Shown here: in pieces, positions 1 through 6,851 of the stretch
Numbering within the stretch: the stretch's first letter is position 1
How the letters are laid out: each line of letters opens with the position of its first letter
Assembly (NCBI GenBank): GCA_023398855.1
Contig: JAEWRS010000067.1
Span: forward strand, 1-9,050
DNA from: Bacillota bacterium
GTDB lineage: Bacteria; Bacillota; Clostridia; Lachnospirales; Lachnospiraceae
Direction of reading: 5' to 3'
Length of the DNA: 9,050 nt
Notes under the pieces: model-generated
Told to the model about the DNA's origin: nothing
Seen by the model: the letters and a program-made list of their open reading frames with translations, nothing else
Database searches by the model: none
Program-made: the position numbers and the translations under genes

Positions 1-497
1 TGGTATCTTCATCGGAATCGGTGCTCTTTTATCAGGTTTTATATTAGAAAAAGGCGTCATACAATCATTATTCTTACTAAGCCCTTTTATTATAGTGGTG
101 GGAGGGACCGTTGGCGCTGTTGTTGCATCTTATTCTCTGACAGATATAGCCATGGCCATGCGGGCCATGATGAAAAGCTTTAAGCATCCCCATTCCGCCA
201 GCCTGGAAAAAATGATTGCAAAAATATCTATGATCGCGACCCGGTACCGGGCGGATGGAGTGACTTGCCTGGAAGAAATAAGTAAGGATCATAAACTGGA
301 TCCGGGAGAATACTTACTCCTTAAGGAAGGCCTGATCCGGTACTGTCATGGGTCTGATCATGGTGCTTACTTCCGGCTTTAGGACCCGTCTGAGCTTACA
401 GGTTCTATGGGCACTGCGTTTGTGGCAACTCTTTACGGTGCTTTTTTCGCCAATCTCATTTACCTGCCAATTGCCAACAAATTAAAAACTAAGCTAA
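1..497 (+). pseudogene. motA: Broken flagellar motor stator gene motA (5' end outside window)
   Basis: Remnant of MotA, the membrane proton- or sodium-channel subunit of the flagellar stator. From base 2 the reading frame is open and gives MotA-like text: a first membrane segment (GIGALLSGFILEKG), a second (IIVVGGTVGAVVAS), then the cytoplasmic part ending KLDPGEYLLLKEGL. At about 331-342 a deletion joins this to the third membrane segment GTVMGLIMVLTSGF, which is one frame off (bases 342-380). A second frameshift near 380 returns to the first frame for DPSELTGSMGTAFVATLYG and LPIANKLKTKL (383-497). By comparison with intact MotA, roughly 45-50 residues with the conserved AGGYAPT-type segment are missing, and so is the cytoplasmic tail. 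In the first frame a stop occurs at 380-382. A GTG at 95 could be read as a start but lies inside the second membrane segment. The identity is secure; the loss of function is inferred from several independent lesions. Confidence 0.88.
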
Positions 498-563
498 GAT
501 ACGGAGGATGGGAGAGCCAAAAACCGTCGGGTAGAAATCACCATTACTGGACGGGCTAATTAA
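498..563 (+). pseudogene. motB: C-terminal scrap of motB fused to the motA remnant
   Basis: Read in the frame starting at 498, the bases give DTEDGRAKNRRVEITITGRAN and a TAA at 561-563. The core is the hallmark end of the OmpA-like peptidoglycan-binding domain of MotB (family pattern NDTxEGRAKNRRVEI). Everything before it, including the MotB membrane anchor, plug and most of the OmpA-like domain (normally over 200 residues), is absent. The sequence immediately upstream is MotA, so one deletion took out the end of motA and most of motB. MotA is in another frame at the junction, so no fusion protein is expected. The fragment is short but the motif is highly specific. Confidence 0.85.
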
Positions 564-614
564 GAAGAATTCGTGTATACTATGAATAACCTCTTGTTTT
601 TCTATCAGTATTAT

Positions 615-643
615 TTGACAATTCCATAAGTATATGATAGACT
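615..643 (+). promoter_or_regulatory. Probable sigma-A promoter of the ABC-F unit
   Basis: A perfect -35 box TTGACA at 615-620 is followed after 17 bases by TAGACT at 638-643, which matches four of six positions of TATAAT. Transcription would start near 650, about 25 bases before the leader ORF. A better-looking TATGAT at 633-638 is only 12 bases from the -35 box and so is not favoured. The -35 is convincing; the -10 is weak. Confidence 0.55.
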
Positions 644-674
644 ACGGGCATATTATACGAAATGAGGTGAAAGG

Positions 675-683
675 ATGAAATAA
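675..683 (+). CDS. Two-codon leader ORF Met-Lys-stop
   Basis: ATG AAA TAA, preceded by GAGGTGA at 664-670, a 7-base match to the Shine-Dalgarno consensus. Its GAGG core sits 7 bases before the ATG, the optimal distance. So strong a ribosome site in front of so short an ORF suggests its purpose is to place a ribosome there rather than to make a peptide. The ORF is the first half of leader segment A (675-693), so a ribosome on it would cover that segment. Short upstream ORFs are known regulators of several ABC-F resistance genes. An ATG AGG TGA at 662-670 overlaps the Shine-Dalgarno and has no ribosome site of its own. The role is inferred. Confidence 0.5.
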   Translation: MK

Positions 684-770
684 CAATTCTTGCTGAAGTA
701 ACTGCATGATAAGAAGGAAAAGATATTGTCTTTTTTTGTCATGCCTGTTTTTGCAAGAATGTTATTTCAT
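675..770 (+). promoter_or_regulatory. Leader hairpin A:B (anti-antiterminator candidate)
   Basis: Segment A (675-693, ATGAAATAACAATTCTTGC) is complementary to segment B (753-770, GCAAGAATGTTATTTCAT) over 18 base pairs, interrupted only by one bulged A. Segment A contains the whole Met-Lys-stop ORF. Between them, 705-717 (CATGATAAGAAGG) and 731-743 (TTTTTTTGTCATG) can form a further inner stem with several G-U pairs. No U-run follows the outer stem, so this hairpin is not itself a terminator. Its likely job is to lock up segment B and so let the downstream terminator form. Confidence 0.65.
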
Positions 771-870
771 TCTCATATCCTTTCCTGTCATAATGAGACA
801 TGGATAAAGCGGAAGGTTTGCCAAAAGGGCTTATTTTGATGCGGACGGCTGTGAGACAACGATTCTTGCA
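753..870 (+). promoter_or_regulatory. Alternative antiterminator pairing B:C
   Basis: Segment B (TGCAAGAAT at 752-760) is perfectly complementary to segment C (ATTCTTGCA at 862-870) for 9 base pairs. Past one bulged G, GTT at 761-763 can also pair with AAC at 858-860. Segment C carries the same ATTCTTGC as segment A (686-693), so B can pair with A or with C but not both. C is most of the 3' arm of the terminator hairpin at 844-880, so B:C pairing would destroy that hairpin. Pairing was read by eye; no folding energy was calculated. Confidence 0.55.
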
Positions 871-880
871 GTCGTTTTTT
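844..880 (+). terminator. Conditional intrinsic terminator in the ABC-F leader
   Basis: GACGGCTGTGAGA (844-856) pairs with TCTTGCAGTCGTT (864-876) over 13 positions, including four G-U pairs, around a 7-base loop, and an unbroken T-run follows (875-880). It lies 42 bases before the ABC-F start codon and downstream of the leader ORF, the usual place for an attenuator. Its 3' arm contains segment C, which can instead pair with segment B. Confidence 0.65.
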
Positions 881-922
881 GTGTGCGGAAATTTTATTTC
901 CTGCCCGAATGGAGGAATATCT

Positions 923-2422
923 ATGTCATTAATACAGGTTACTGATTTGTCATTTACCTACGAAGGAAGTCCTGATCCCGTATTCGAACACGTTTCTTTT
1001 CAGATTGATACGGATTGGAAGCTGGGCTTTACCGGAAGAAACGGAAGAGGGAAAACCACCTTTCTAAAACTTCTGATGAACCATTACAAATACACAGGAG
1101 CCATTGTTTCCAATGTCCTGTTTGATTACTTTCCATTTTCAGTACCCGATGAGGAGATGAATACAATAGAAATTCTGGATTCCCTCCTTGGAGAATATCC
1201 TTTCTGGGAGCTAAAAAAAGAGCTGTCCAAGCTGAAGGTTTCCGAGGATGTGTTATACCGTCCCTTTTACACTCTCTCAAACGGGGAAAGGACCAAGGTC
1301 CTCTTAGGGGCCCTGTTCTTAAGGGAGGGACATTTTCTGCTGATTGATGAGCCGACCAACCATCTGGACCGGGAAGGCAGAGAACTGGTAAGCCAATATT
1401 TAAACAGTAAAAAGGGATTTATCTTAGTGTCCCATGACCGGGACTTCCTGGATGCATCCGTGGACCATATCTTGTCCATAAACAAGACCAATATTGAGGT
1501 CCAGAAGGGGAATTTCTCTTCCTGGTATGAAAATAAGCAAATGCAGGATCAATACGAGCAATCTGAAAATGAACGCTTAAGAAAGGACATCAAGCACCTG
1601 GAAGCAGCTGCCCGGCAATCCGGAGAATGGGCAGATCAGGCAGAATCAACAAAAATCGGAAAAAAATCCATGATATACGAAAAATCCATTGGCAAACGGT
1701 CATATATCGGTGAAAAGTCCAGACGGATGCAGATGCGGAGAAAGAATCTGGAACGCAGACAGGACCAGGCCCTTGATGATAAAAAAGGCCTGCTTAAAAA
1801 CATTGAAGAAGTAGAAAGTCTTAAGCTATATCCATTAAAATACCGCTCACCAAGAATTCTCACCTTAAAAAATGTGGTTCCATACTACGGGCTGCCTGTC
1901 TGTGAGCCGGTCAGTTTTACACTGGAGCAGGGTCAGCGGATTTCCTTACAAGGGAAAAACGGCTGCGGAAAATCCAGTATACTGAAACTGATCCTGGGGG
2001 AAGCCGTTACAGGGGAGAACATTGCTTACGAGGGGGAAAAGGAAATAGGCAGCGGCCTTAAAATTTCCTATGTATCCCAGGACACCTCATTTCTGCAAGG
2101 GAATCTGACGGAATATTCACGGAAAAGCGGTATTGAAGATTCCCTGTTTAAGGCACTTCTGCGCAAGCTGGACTTTTCCAGGGAGCAATTAGAGAAACCA
2201 ATGGAATCCTACAGCGAAGGTCAGAAGAAAAAGGTCCTTATTGCCCGCAGTCTTTGTGAGCAGGCCCATCTGTATGTTTGGGATGAACCGCTTAATTTTA
2301 TTGATGTGTATTCCAGGCTTCAGATTGAAGGCCTGATCCTTAAGTTCCAGCCTACCATGCTGCTCGTAGAACATGACGATGCGTTTACACGTAAAGTAGC
2401 CACCGGGATGGTAAAGTTATAA
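923..2422 (+). CDS. ABC-F ribosomal protection ATPase, Lsa-like
   Basis: Soluble twin-ATPase of the ABC-F family. Members of the antibiotic-resistance branch bind the ribosomal E site and displace drugs from the peptidyl transferase centre. At 499 residues it matches the length of Lsa-type proteins. Domain 1 shows Walker A GRNGRGKTT (38-46), signature LSNGE (118-122), Walker B FLLIDEP (138-144) with catalytic E143, and switch H171. A charged, basic interdomain linker spans about 200-305. Domain 2 shows Walker A GKNGCGKSS (344-352), signature YSEGQ (430-434), Walker B YVWDEP (451-456) with E455, and switch H484. There are no membrane segments. The ATG at 923 is chosen because GGAGG at 911-915 stands 7 bases ahead and the protein then begins MSLIQVTDLSF, as Lsa-type proteins do. 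An upstream in-frame ATG at 800 would run through the terminator. The gene stands alone between its own leader and terminator. Lincosamide, streptogramin A and pleuromutilin protection is the Lsa family's typical spectrum and is inferred here. It could be a native chromosomal homologue rather than an acquired gene. Confidence 0.9.
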   Translation: MSLIQVTDLSFTYEGSPDPVFEHVSFQIDTDWKLGFTGRNGRGKTTFLKLLMNHYKYTGAIVSNVLFDYFPFSVPDEEMNTIEILDSLLGEYPFWELKKELSKLKVSEDVLYRPFYTLSNGERTKVLLGALFLREGHFLLIDEPTNHLDREGRELVSQYLNSKKGFILVSHDRDFLDASVDHILSINKTNIEVQKGNFSSWYENKQMQDQYEQSENERLRKDIKHLEAAARQSGEWADQAESTKIGKKSMIYEKSIGKRSYIGEKSRRMQMRRKNLERRQDQALDDKKGLLKNIEEVESLKLYPLKYRSPRILTLKNVVPYYGLPVCEPVSFTLEQGQRISLQGKNGCGKSSILKLILGEAVTGENIAYEGEKEIGSGLKISYVSQDTSFLQGNLTEYSRKSGIEDSLFKALLRKLDFSREQLEKPMESYSEGQKKKVLIARSLCEQAHLYVWDEPLNFIDVYSRLQIEGLILKFQPTMLLVEHDDAFTRKVATGMVKL

Positions 2423-2429
2423 TAGGAAG

Positions 2430-2495
2430 CGGATTTTTCCAGTGGAGCACCCTGCAACCAAAGGAGTGCTCCATGGGAAAAGCCGATTTTGTTAT
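2430..2495 (+). terminator. Intrinsic terminator after the ABC-F gene
   Basis: A long hairpin begins 7 bases after the stop codon. Its inner stem is GGAGCAC (2444-2450) with GTGCTCC (2466-2472), around a 15-base loop. It extends outward through TTTTTCC/GGGAAAA-type pairing to CGG (2430-2432) with CCG (2483-2485), broken by one mismatch and one bulge. It is followed by ATTTTGTTATTT. There is no matching A-run upstream, so it should work only on the + strand. It separates the ABC-F unit from the miaB operon. Confidence 0.8.
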
Positions 2496-2523
2496 TTGCA
2501 ATAAAAGGTATTTATGATATAAT
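2495..2523 (+). promoter_or_regulatory. Extended -10 promoter of the miaB operon
   Basis: A perfect TATAAT at 2518-2523 is preceded by TGA (2515-2517), giving the extended -10 form TGnTATAAT. A weak -35 box TTTGCA (2495-2500, 17-base spacer) or TTGCAA (2496-2501, 16-base spacer) overlaps the T-rich tail of the previous terminator. The start point would be near 2530, leaving a 5' leader of about 28 bases before miaB. Confidence 0.75.
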
Positions 2524-2557
2524 GGGAAAACCGAATAAAAATTAAGAGGTTATACAA

Positions 2558-4003
2558 ATGGATTATATAAATATGACTTATGAGGAGACCCTCAGCCAGG
2601 CACCAAAAGAAGAACCTGCAAGACAGTATTATTTTATGGAGCGTTACCGGGATGTTCTGGATCAATTAAAGAAATCATCAGAAAAAGAACAATTTACTTT
2701 CCACATTGCAACCTTCGGTTGCCAGATGAATTCCAGAGATTCTGAAAAGCTTCAGGGAATTTTAGAAGCAATCGGTTTTGTGGAAACCGATACGGAAGAA
2801 GCGGACTTTGTTCTATATAATACCTGTACGGTCAGGGAAAATGCCAATGACAGAGTATACGGGCGTCTGGGATATCTAAACAGCTTAAAAAAGAAAAATC
2901 CACATATGATGATCGTGCTTTGCGGCTGCATGATGCAGGAAGAAAAAGTTGTTGCCAAAATTAAAAAAAGCTACCGGTTTGTAGATATTATTTTCGGTAC
3001 TCATAATATTTTTAAATTGGCAGAGCTTATGTACGAACGTCTGGAAGAAAAAAAGATGGTGGTAGACATATGGGAAGGAACGGACAGTATTGTGGAGGAT
3101 CTTCCCACAGACCGGAAGTACCCCTTTAAGTCCGGCGTTAATATTATGTTCGGCTGCAACAATTTCTGCAGCTACTGCATCGTACCCTATGTGCGCGGCA
3201 GAGAGCGGAGCCGCGGCCCCAAAGACATTTTAGAAGAGGTAAGGCAGCTTGCAGATGACGGGGTTGTGGAGATCATGCTTTTAGGGCAGAATGTCAACTC
3301 ATACGGAAAGAACCTGGAAACACCCGTAACCTTTGCAGAGCTTCTGGCCCAGATCGACCAGGTGGAAGGACTGGAACGGATTCGCTTTATGACATCTCAT
3401 CCAAAGGATTTGTCAGACGATCTGATCCAAGTCATGAAAAACTCAAAAAAAGTGTGCAGCCATCTTCACCTTCCCCTTCAGTCAGGCAGCAGCCGGATCT
3501 TAAAGATCATGAACCGGAAATACACGAAGGAACAATATCTGGAACTTGTAGATAAAATCCGGACAGCCATGCCGGATATTTCACTGACCACAGATATCAT
3601 CGTAGGCTTCCCCGGAGAGACGGAAGAAGATTTTAACGAAACTCTTGAAGTGGTGAAAAAGGTACGCTTTGACAGTGCCTTTACCTTTATTTATTCCAAA
3701 CGTACGGGAACACCGGCAGCTAAAATGGAGGAGGTTCCGGAAGAACTGGTTAAAAAACGCTTTGACCGTCTTCTTGCTGAAGTGCAGAAAATTTCCTCTG
3801 AAGTCTGCGGAAGAGAAGAGCATACCGTTCAAAAGGTGCTGGTTGAAGATATAAATGATCACGAGGAAGGTCTTTTAACAGGCCGTATGAGCAATAATAC
3901 TACCGTTCATTTTAAGGGAGATACTTCACTTATTGGAAAAATCGTGGACATTTATCTGGATGAATCCAGAGGATTTTACTACATGGGAACCTTAAGACCA
4001 TAA
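2558..4003 (+). CDS. miaB: tRNA-2-methylthio-N6-dimethylallyladenosine synthase MiaB
   Basis: Radical SAM methylthiotransferase that converts i6A37 to ms2i6A37 in tRNAs reading codons that begin with U. The 481 residues are of normal length apart from a roughly 45-residue N-terminal extension, which is usual in clostridia. The N-terminal methylthiotransferase domain (about 47-165) holds the three cysteines of the auxiliary cluster: C55 in FGCQMN, C90 in YNTC and C124 in CGCMMQ. The radical SAM domain holds C200, C204 and C207 in GCNNFCSYC, followed by VRGRERSR. A TRAM RNA-binding domain closes the protein (about 420-481). The start at 2558 has AGAGGT (2545-2550) 7 bases upstream. It is the first gene of the operon, behind its own promoter, and mutS follows after 33 bases. 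The related enzyme MtaB is less likely because of the FGCQMN and GRERSR context. MiaB's partner MiaA is encoded at the other end of the operon. Confidence 0.96.
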   Translation: MDYINMTYEETLSQAPKEEPARQYYFMERYRDVLDQLKKSSEKEQFTFHIATFGCQMNSRDSEKLQGILEAIGFVETDTEEADFVLYNTCTVRENANDRVYGRLGYLNSLKKKNPHMMIVLCGCMMQEEKVVAKIKKSYRFVDIIFGTHNIFKLAELMYERLEEKKMVVDIWEGTDSIVEDLPTDRKYPFKSGVNIMFGCNNFCSYCIVPYVRGRERSRGPKDILEEVRQLADDGVVEIMLLGQNVNSYGKNLETPVTFAELLAQIDQVEGLERIRFMTSHPKDLSDDLIQVMKNSKKVCSHLHLPLQSGSSRILKIMNRKYTKEQYLELVDKIRTAMPDISLTTDIIVGFPGETEEDFNETLEVVKKVRFDSAFTFIYSKRTGTPAAKMEEVPEELVKKRFDRLLAEVQKISSEVCGREEHTVQKVLVEDINDHEEGLLTGRMSNNTTVHFKGDTSLIGKIVDIYLDESRGFYYMGTLRP

Positions 4004-4036
4004 ACAGAAGAGAAAGAAAAGAGGAAGTAAAAGAAC

Positions 4037-6691
4037 ATGGCTGGATTGTCACCAATGATGGCCCATTACATGGAAACAAAAAAGGAATACCCGGATTGTG
4101 TCCTGTTTTACAGACTGGGAGACTTTTACGAAATGTTTTTTGATGATGCAGTTACCGTATCAAAAGAACTGGAAATCACCTTAACCGGAAAAGAATGCGG
4201 ACTGGAGGAACGGGCGCCAATGTGCGGCGTTCCTTACCATGCCGTTGATACATATTTAAACCGCCTTGTCCAGAAAGGCTATAAGGTTGCCATTGCCGAG
4301 CAAATGGAGGACCCCAGGCTAGCCAAGGGTCTGGTAAAGCGGGAGGTCATCCGCGTTGTAACACCTGGAACCATCACCAGTTCCCAGGCACTTGATGAAA
4401 CAAAAAACAATTATCTCATGGGAATCGTCTATATAGGTGAATCGTTTGGGATCGCTGTTGCGGATATCAGCACCGGCGATTTTCTTGTGACTGAGGTAGA
4501 ATCGGAGCGGGAGCTGACGGATGAAATCAACAAGTTTACTCCCTCTGAAATTATCTGCAATGAAGCATTTTATGTTTCAGGAGTGGATATTGAGGAAATA
4601 AAGAACCGTCACCATGCGGTTATTTCATCTCTGGATCATCATTTCTTTTCCGATGAAGTCTGCCGGAAAATTCTAAAAGAACACTTTAAGGTAGGCGCAC
4701 TCATTGGGCTTGGACTGGAAGATTATGACACCGGAGTCATAGCTGCCGGAGCGGTTATGGAGTACATGTATGAGACACAGAAAAACAGCCTTTCCCACAT
4801 AACGACTATTACCCCCTATTCCACCGGGCAGTTCATGATCATTGACACTTCTACCAGACGGAATCTGGAGCTCTTGGAAACACTGAGGGAAAAGCAGAAG
4901 AGGGGAAGCCTTCTCTGGGTCCTGGACAGAACGAAAACTGCCATGGGAGCAAGAATGCTGCGCACCTTTATTGAACAGCCTTTGATCCATAAGCCGGATA
5001 TCTTAAAACGCCAGAATGCCATTGAAGAGCTGAATATGAATTTCATATCCAGGGAGGAGATCTGCGAGTATCTGAATCCCATTTATGATCTGGAACGCCT
5101 GATTGGACGGATTAGCTACAAAACAGCCAATCCAAGAGATTTAATCGCATTTAAAAACTCCCTGGAAATGCTCCCCCACATAAGAAGTATATTAAACGAA
5201 TTCACCAGTGACATGCTGAAAGATTTGTGGGGGGAACTGGATCCCTTAGAGGATGTCTGGGAATTAATTGATCGTGCCATTATTGACGACCCTCCTGTAA
5301 CTTTAAGAGACGGTGGAATCATAAAGGATGGGTTTCACCAGGAAGCCGACAAACTACGCAGTGCAAAGACAGAAGGAAAAAACTGGCTGGCTGATCTGGA
5401 GTTAAAGGAAAAAGAAAAAACCGGAATAAAAAATCTGAAAGTGAAATTTAATAAAGTATTTGGATACTATTTTGAAGTGACCAATTCCTTTAAAGATCTT
5501 GTACCGGATTATTTTATCCGCAAGCAGACCCTTGCCAATGCAGAGCGTTACACCACTGATGAGTTAAAAGAGCTGGAAAATGTGATCCTGGGTGCGGAAG
5601 ACAAGCTGTTTTCTATGGAATACAGCTTATTCTGTGAGGTCCGGGATTCAGTAGCAGACCAGGTCCTCCGTATCCAAAAGACCGCCAGAGCTATTGCTGG
5701 AATTGATGTCCTGGCCTCCTTATCCTCTGTTGCCACAAGGAACAACTACGTAAAGCCCCAGATCAACGAAAAAGGCCTGATCGACATTAGAAGCGGGCGT
5801 CATCCGGTTGTAGAAAAGATGATGAGAGATGACTTATTTGTTTCCAATGATACATATCTGGACAACAGTAAAAACCGGGTCTCCATTATAACCGGCCCCA
5901 ACATGGCAGGAAAGTCCACCTATATGCGCCAGACCGCTTTGATCGTCCTTATGGCCCAGATCGGAAGCTTTGTTCCTGCAGAGGAGGCAAGTATCGGAAT
6001 CTGCGACCGGATCTTCACCCGTGTGGGCGCTTCCGATGATCTGGCTTCTGGCCAGAGTACCTTTATGGTGGAGATGACAGAGGTTGCCAATATACTCCGG
6101 AACGCTACAAAAAACAGTCTGATTGTCTTAGATGAGATCGGCCGCGGTACCAGCACCTTTGACGGGCTCAGCATCGCCTGGGCCGTGGTGGAACACATCA
6201 GCAATCCCAAAATTCTGGGAGCAAAAACCTTGTTTGCAACCCATTACCATGAACTGACTGAGTTAGAGGGGACCATGGGCGGGGTGAATAATTACTGTAT
6301 CGCTGTAAAAGAGCAGGGTGACGACATTGTCTTTTTAAGAAAAATCATTAAGGGAGGAGCCGATAAAAGTTACGGCGTGCAGGTCGCAAAGCTGGCCGGC
6401 GTGCCGGAAACAGTTATTATCAGGGCAAAGGAACTGCTGGCAGAATTAAGCGACGCGGATATCACAGCCAAAGCCAGGGAAATCGCCGGGAGCAACGCTA
6501 ACATTACCCAGAGAAAGGCAGTTCCCAGGCCGGATGAAGTGGATTTACAGCAGATGTCCCTCTTTGACACCGTAAAGGACGATGATATCATCAAAGAATT
6601 GGGTGATTTGGAGTTAGGAAACATGACTCCCATAGATGCACTTAATACTTTATACCGTTTACAGACAAAGCTGAAAAACCGCTGGCATTAG
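4037..6691 (+). CDS. mutS: DNA mismatch repair protein MutS
   Basis: Mismatch-sensing ATPase that starts post-replicative repair by clamping onto mispaired or looped DNA and recruiting MutL. The 884 residues fit bacterial MutS1. The mismatch-reading Phe-x-Glu motif is F30-Y-E32 in GDFYEMF. Connector, core and clamp regions follow. The ATPase has Walker A GPNMAGKST (620-628) and Walker B LDEIGRGTSTFDG with D699-E700. FATHYHEL follows in the expected position. The C-terminal tail has a beta-clamp-binding motif QMSLFD (839-844) and the conserved oligomerisation helix ending MTPIDALNTLYRLQ. The absence of a MutS2-type Smr domain and the presence of the Phe-x-Glu motif exclude MutS2. GAGG at 4021-4024 is the ribosome site, slightly far (12 bases) from the ATG. 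The gene is second in the operon. Between it and mutL lie 171 bases filled with tandem repeats. Confidence 0.97.
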   Translation: MAGLSPMMAHYMETKKEYPDCVLFYRLGDFYEMFFDDAVTVSKELEITLTGKECGLEERAPMCGVPYHAVDTYLNRLVQKGYKVAIAEQMEDPRLAKGLVKREVIRVVTPGTITSSQALDETKNNYLMGIVYIGESFGIAVADISTGDFLVTEVESERELTDEINKFTPSEIICNEAFYVSGVDIEEIKNRHHAVISSLDHHFFSDEVCRKILKEHFKVGALIGLGLEDYDTGVIAAGAVMEYMYETQKNSLSHITTITPYSTGQFMIIDTSTRRNLELLETLREKQKRGSLLWVLDRTKTAMGARMLRTFIEQPLIHKPDILKRQNAIEELNMNFISREEICEYLNPIYDLERLIGRISYKTANPRDLIAFKNSLEMLPHIRSILNEFTSDMLKDLWGELDPLEDVWELIDRAIIDDPPVTLRDGGIIKDGFHQEADKLRSAKTEGKNWLADLELKEKEKTGIKNLKVKFNKVFGYYFEVTNSFKDLVPDYFIRKQTLANAERYTTDELKELENVILGAEDKLFSMEYSLFCEVRDSVADQVLRIQKTARAIAGIDVLASLSSVATRNNYVKPQINEKGLIDIRSGRHPVVEKMMRDDLFVSNDTYLDNSKNRVSIITGPNMAGKSTYMRQTALIVLMAQIGSFVPAEEASIGICDRIFTRVGASDDLASGQSTFMVEMTEVANILRNATKNSLIVLDEIGRGTSTFDGLSIAWAVVEHISNPKILGAKTLFATHYHELTELEGTMGGVNNYCIAVKEQGDDIVFLRKIIKGGADKSYGVQVAKLAGVPETVIIRAKELLAELSDADITAKAREIAGSNANITQRKAVPRPDEVDLQQMSLFDTVKDDDIIKELGDLELGNMTPIDALNTLYRLQTKLKNRWH

Positions 6692-6695
6692 GAAT

Positions 6696-6851
6696 ACCCT
6701 TCGGGTATACCTTTATGCCCAAAAAGCGTGGGCAAATAAGTGGAAACACCCTTCGGGTATACCTTTATGCCCAAAAAGCGTGGGCAAATAAGTGGAAGCA
6801 CCCTTCGGGTATACCTTTATGCCCAAAAAGCGTGGGCAAATAAGTGGAAAG
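6696..6851 (+). repeat. Three 52-bp tandem repeats between mutS and mutL
   Basis: Three head-to-tail copies at 6696-6747, 6748-6799 and 6800-6851. The first 50 bases are identical in all three; only the last two differ (AC, GC, AG). Each copy has two inverted repeats. One is ACCC-TTC-GGGT, extended to ATACCC/GGGTAT in copy 1 (6694-6708). The other is TGCCCA-7 bases-TGGGCA (6716-6734 in copy 1). The unit is not a multiple of three, and stops in different frames argue against coding. There are no T-runs, so these are not intrinsic terminators. The array begins 4 bases after the mutS stop, and copy 3 merges into the mutL ribosome site AAAGGAG (6848-6854). The array must be transcribed with the operon. 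Confidence 0.95.

Noticed and set aside
95..382. Independent 95-residue gene starting at GTG 95
   Set aside because: The frame is open upstream to the window edge with MotA-like membrane sequence, and the end at 380-382 is a frameshift stop, so this is part of the motA remnant.
633..638. TATGAT as -10 box of the ABC-F promoter
   Set aside because: Only 12 bases from the TTGACA -35 box, too close for sigma-A; TAGACT at 638-643 has the right 17-base spacing.
675..770. A:B hairpin as an intrinsic terminator
   Set aside because: No T-run follows the outer stem, and the T-run at 731-737 lies inside the structure rather than after it.
800..922. N-terminal extension of the ABC-F protein from an ATG at 800
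   Set aside because: It would translate the leader terminator, has no good ribosome site and no family similarity. The ATG at 923 has GGAGG at the right distance and begins like Lsa-type proteins.
6696..6851. CRISPR array or riboswitch in the mutS-mutL gap
   Set aside because: The copies are directly adjacent with no unique spacers, so it is not CRISPR. No known aptamer core was recognised.
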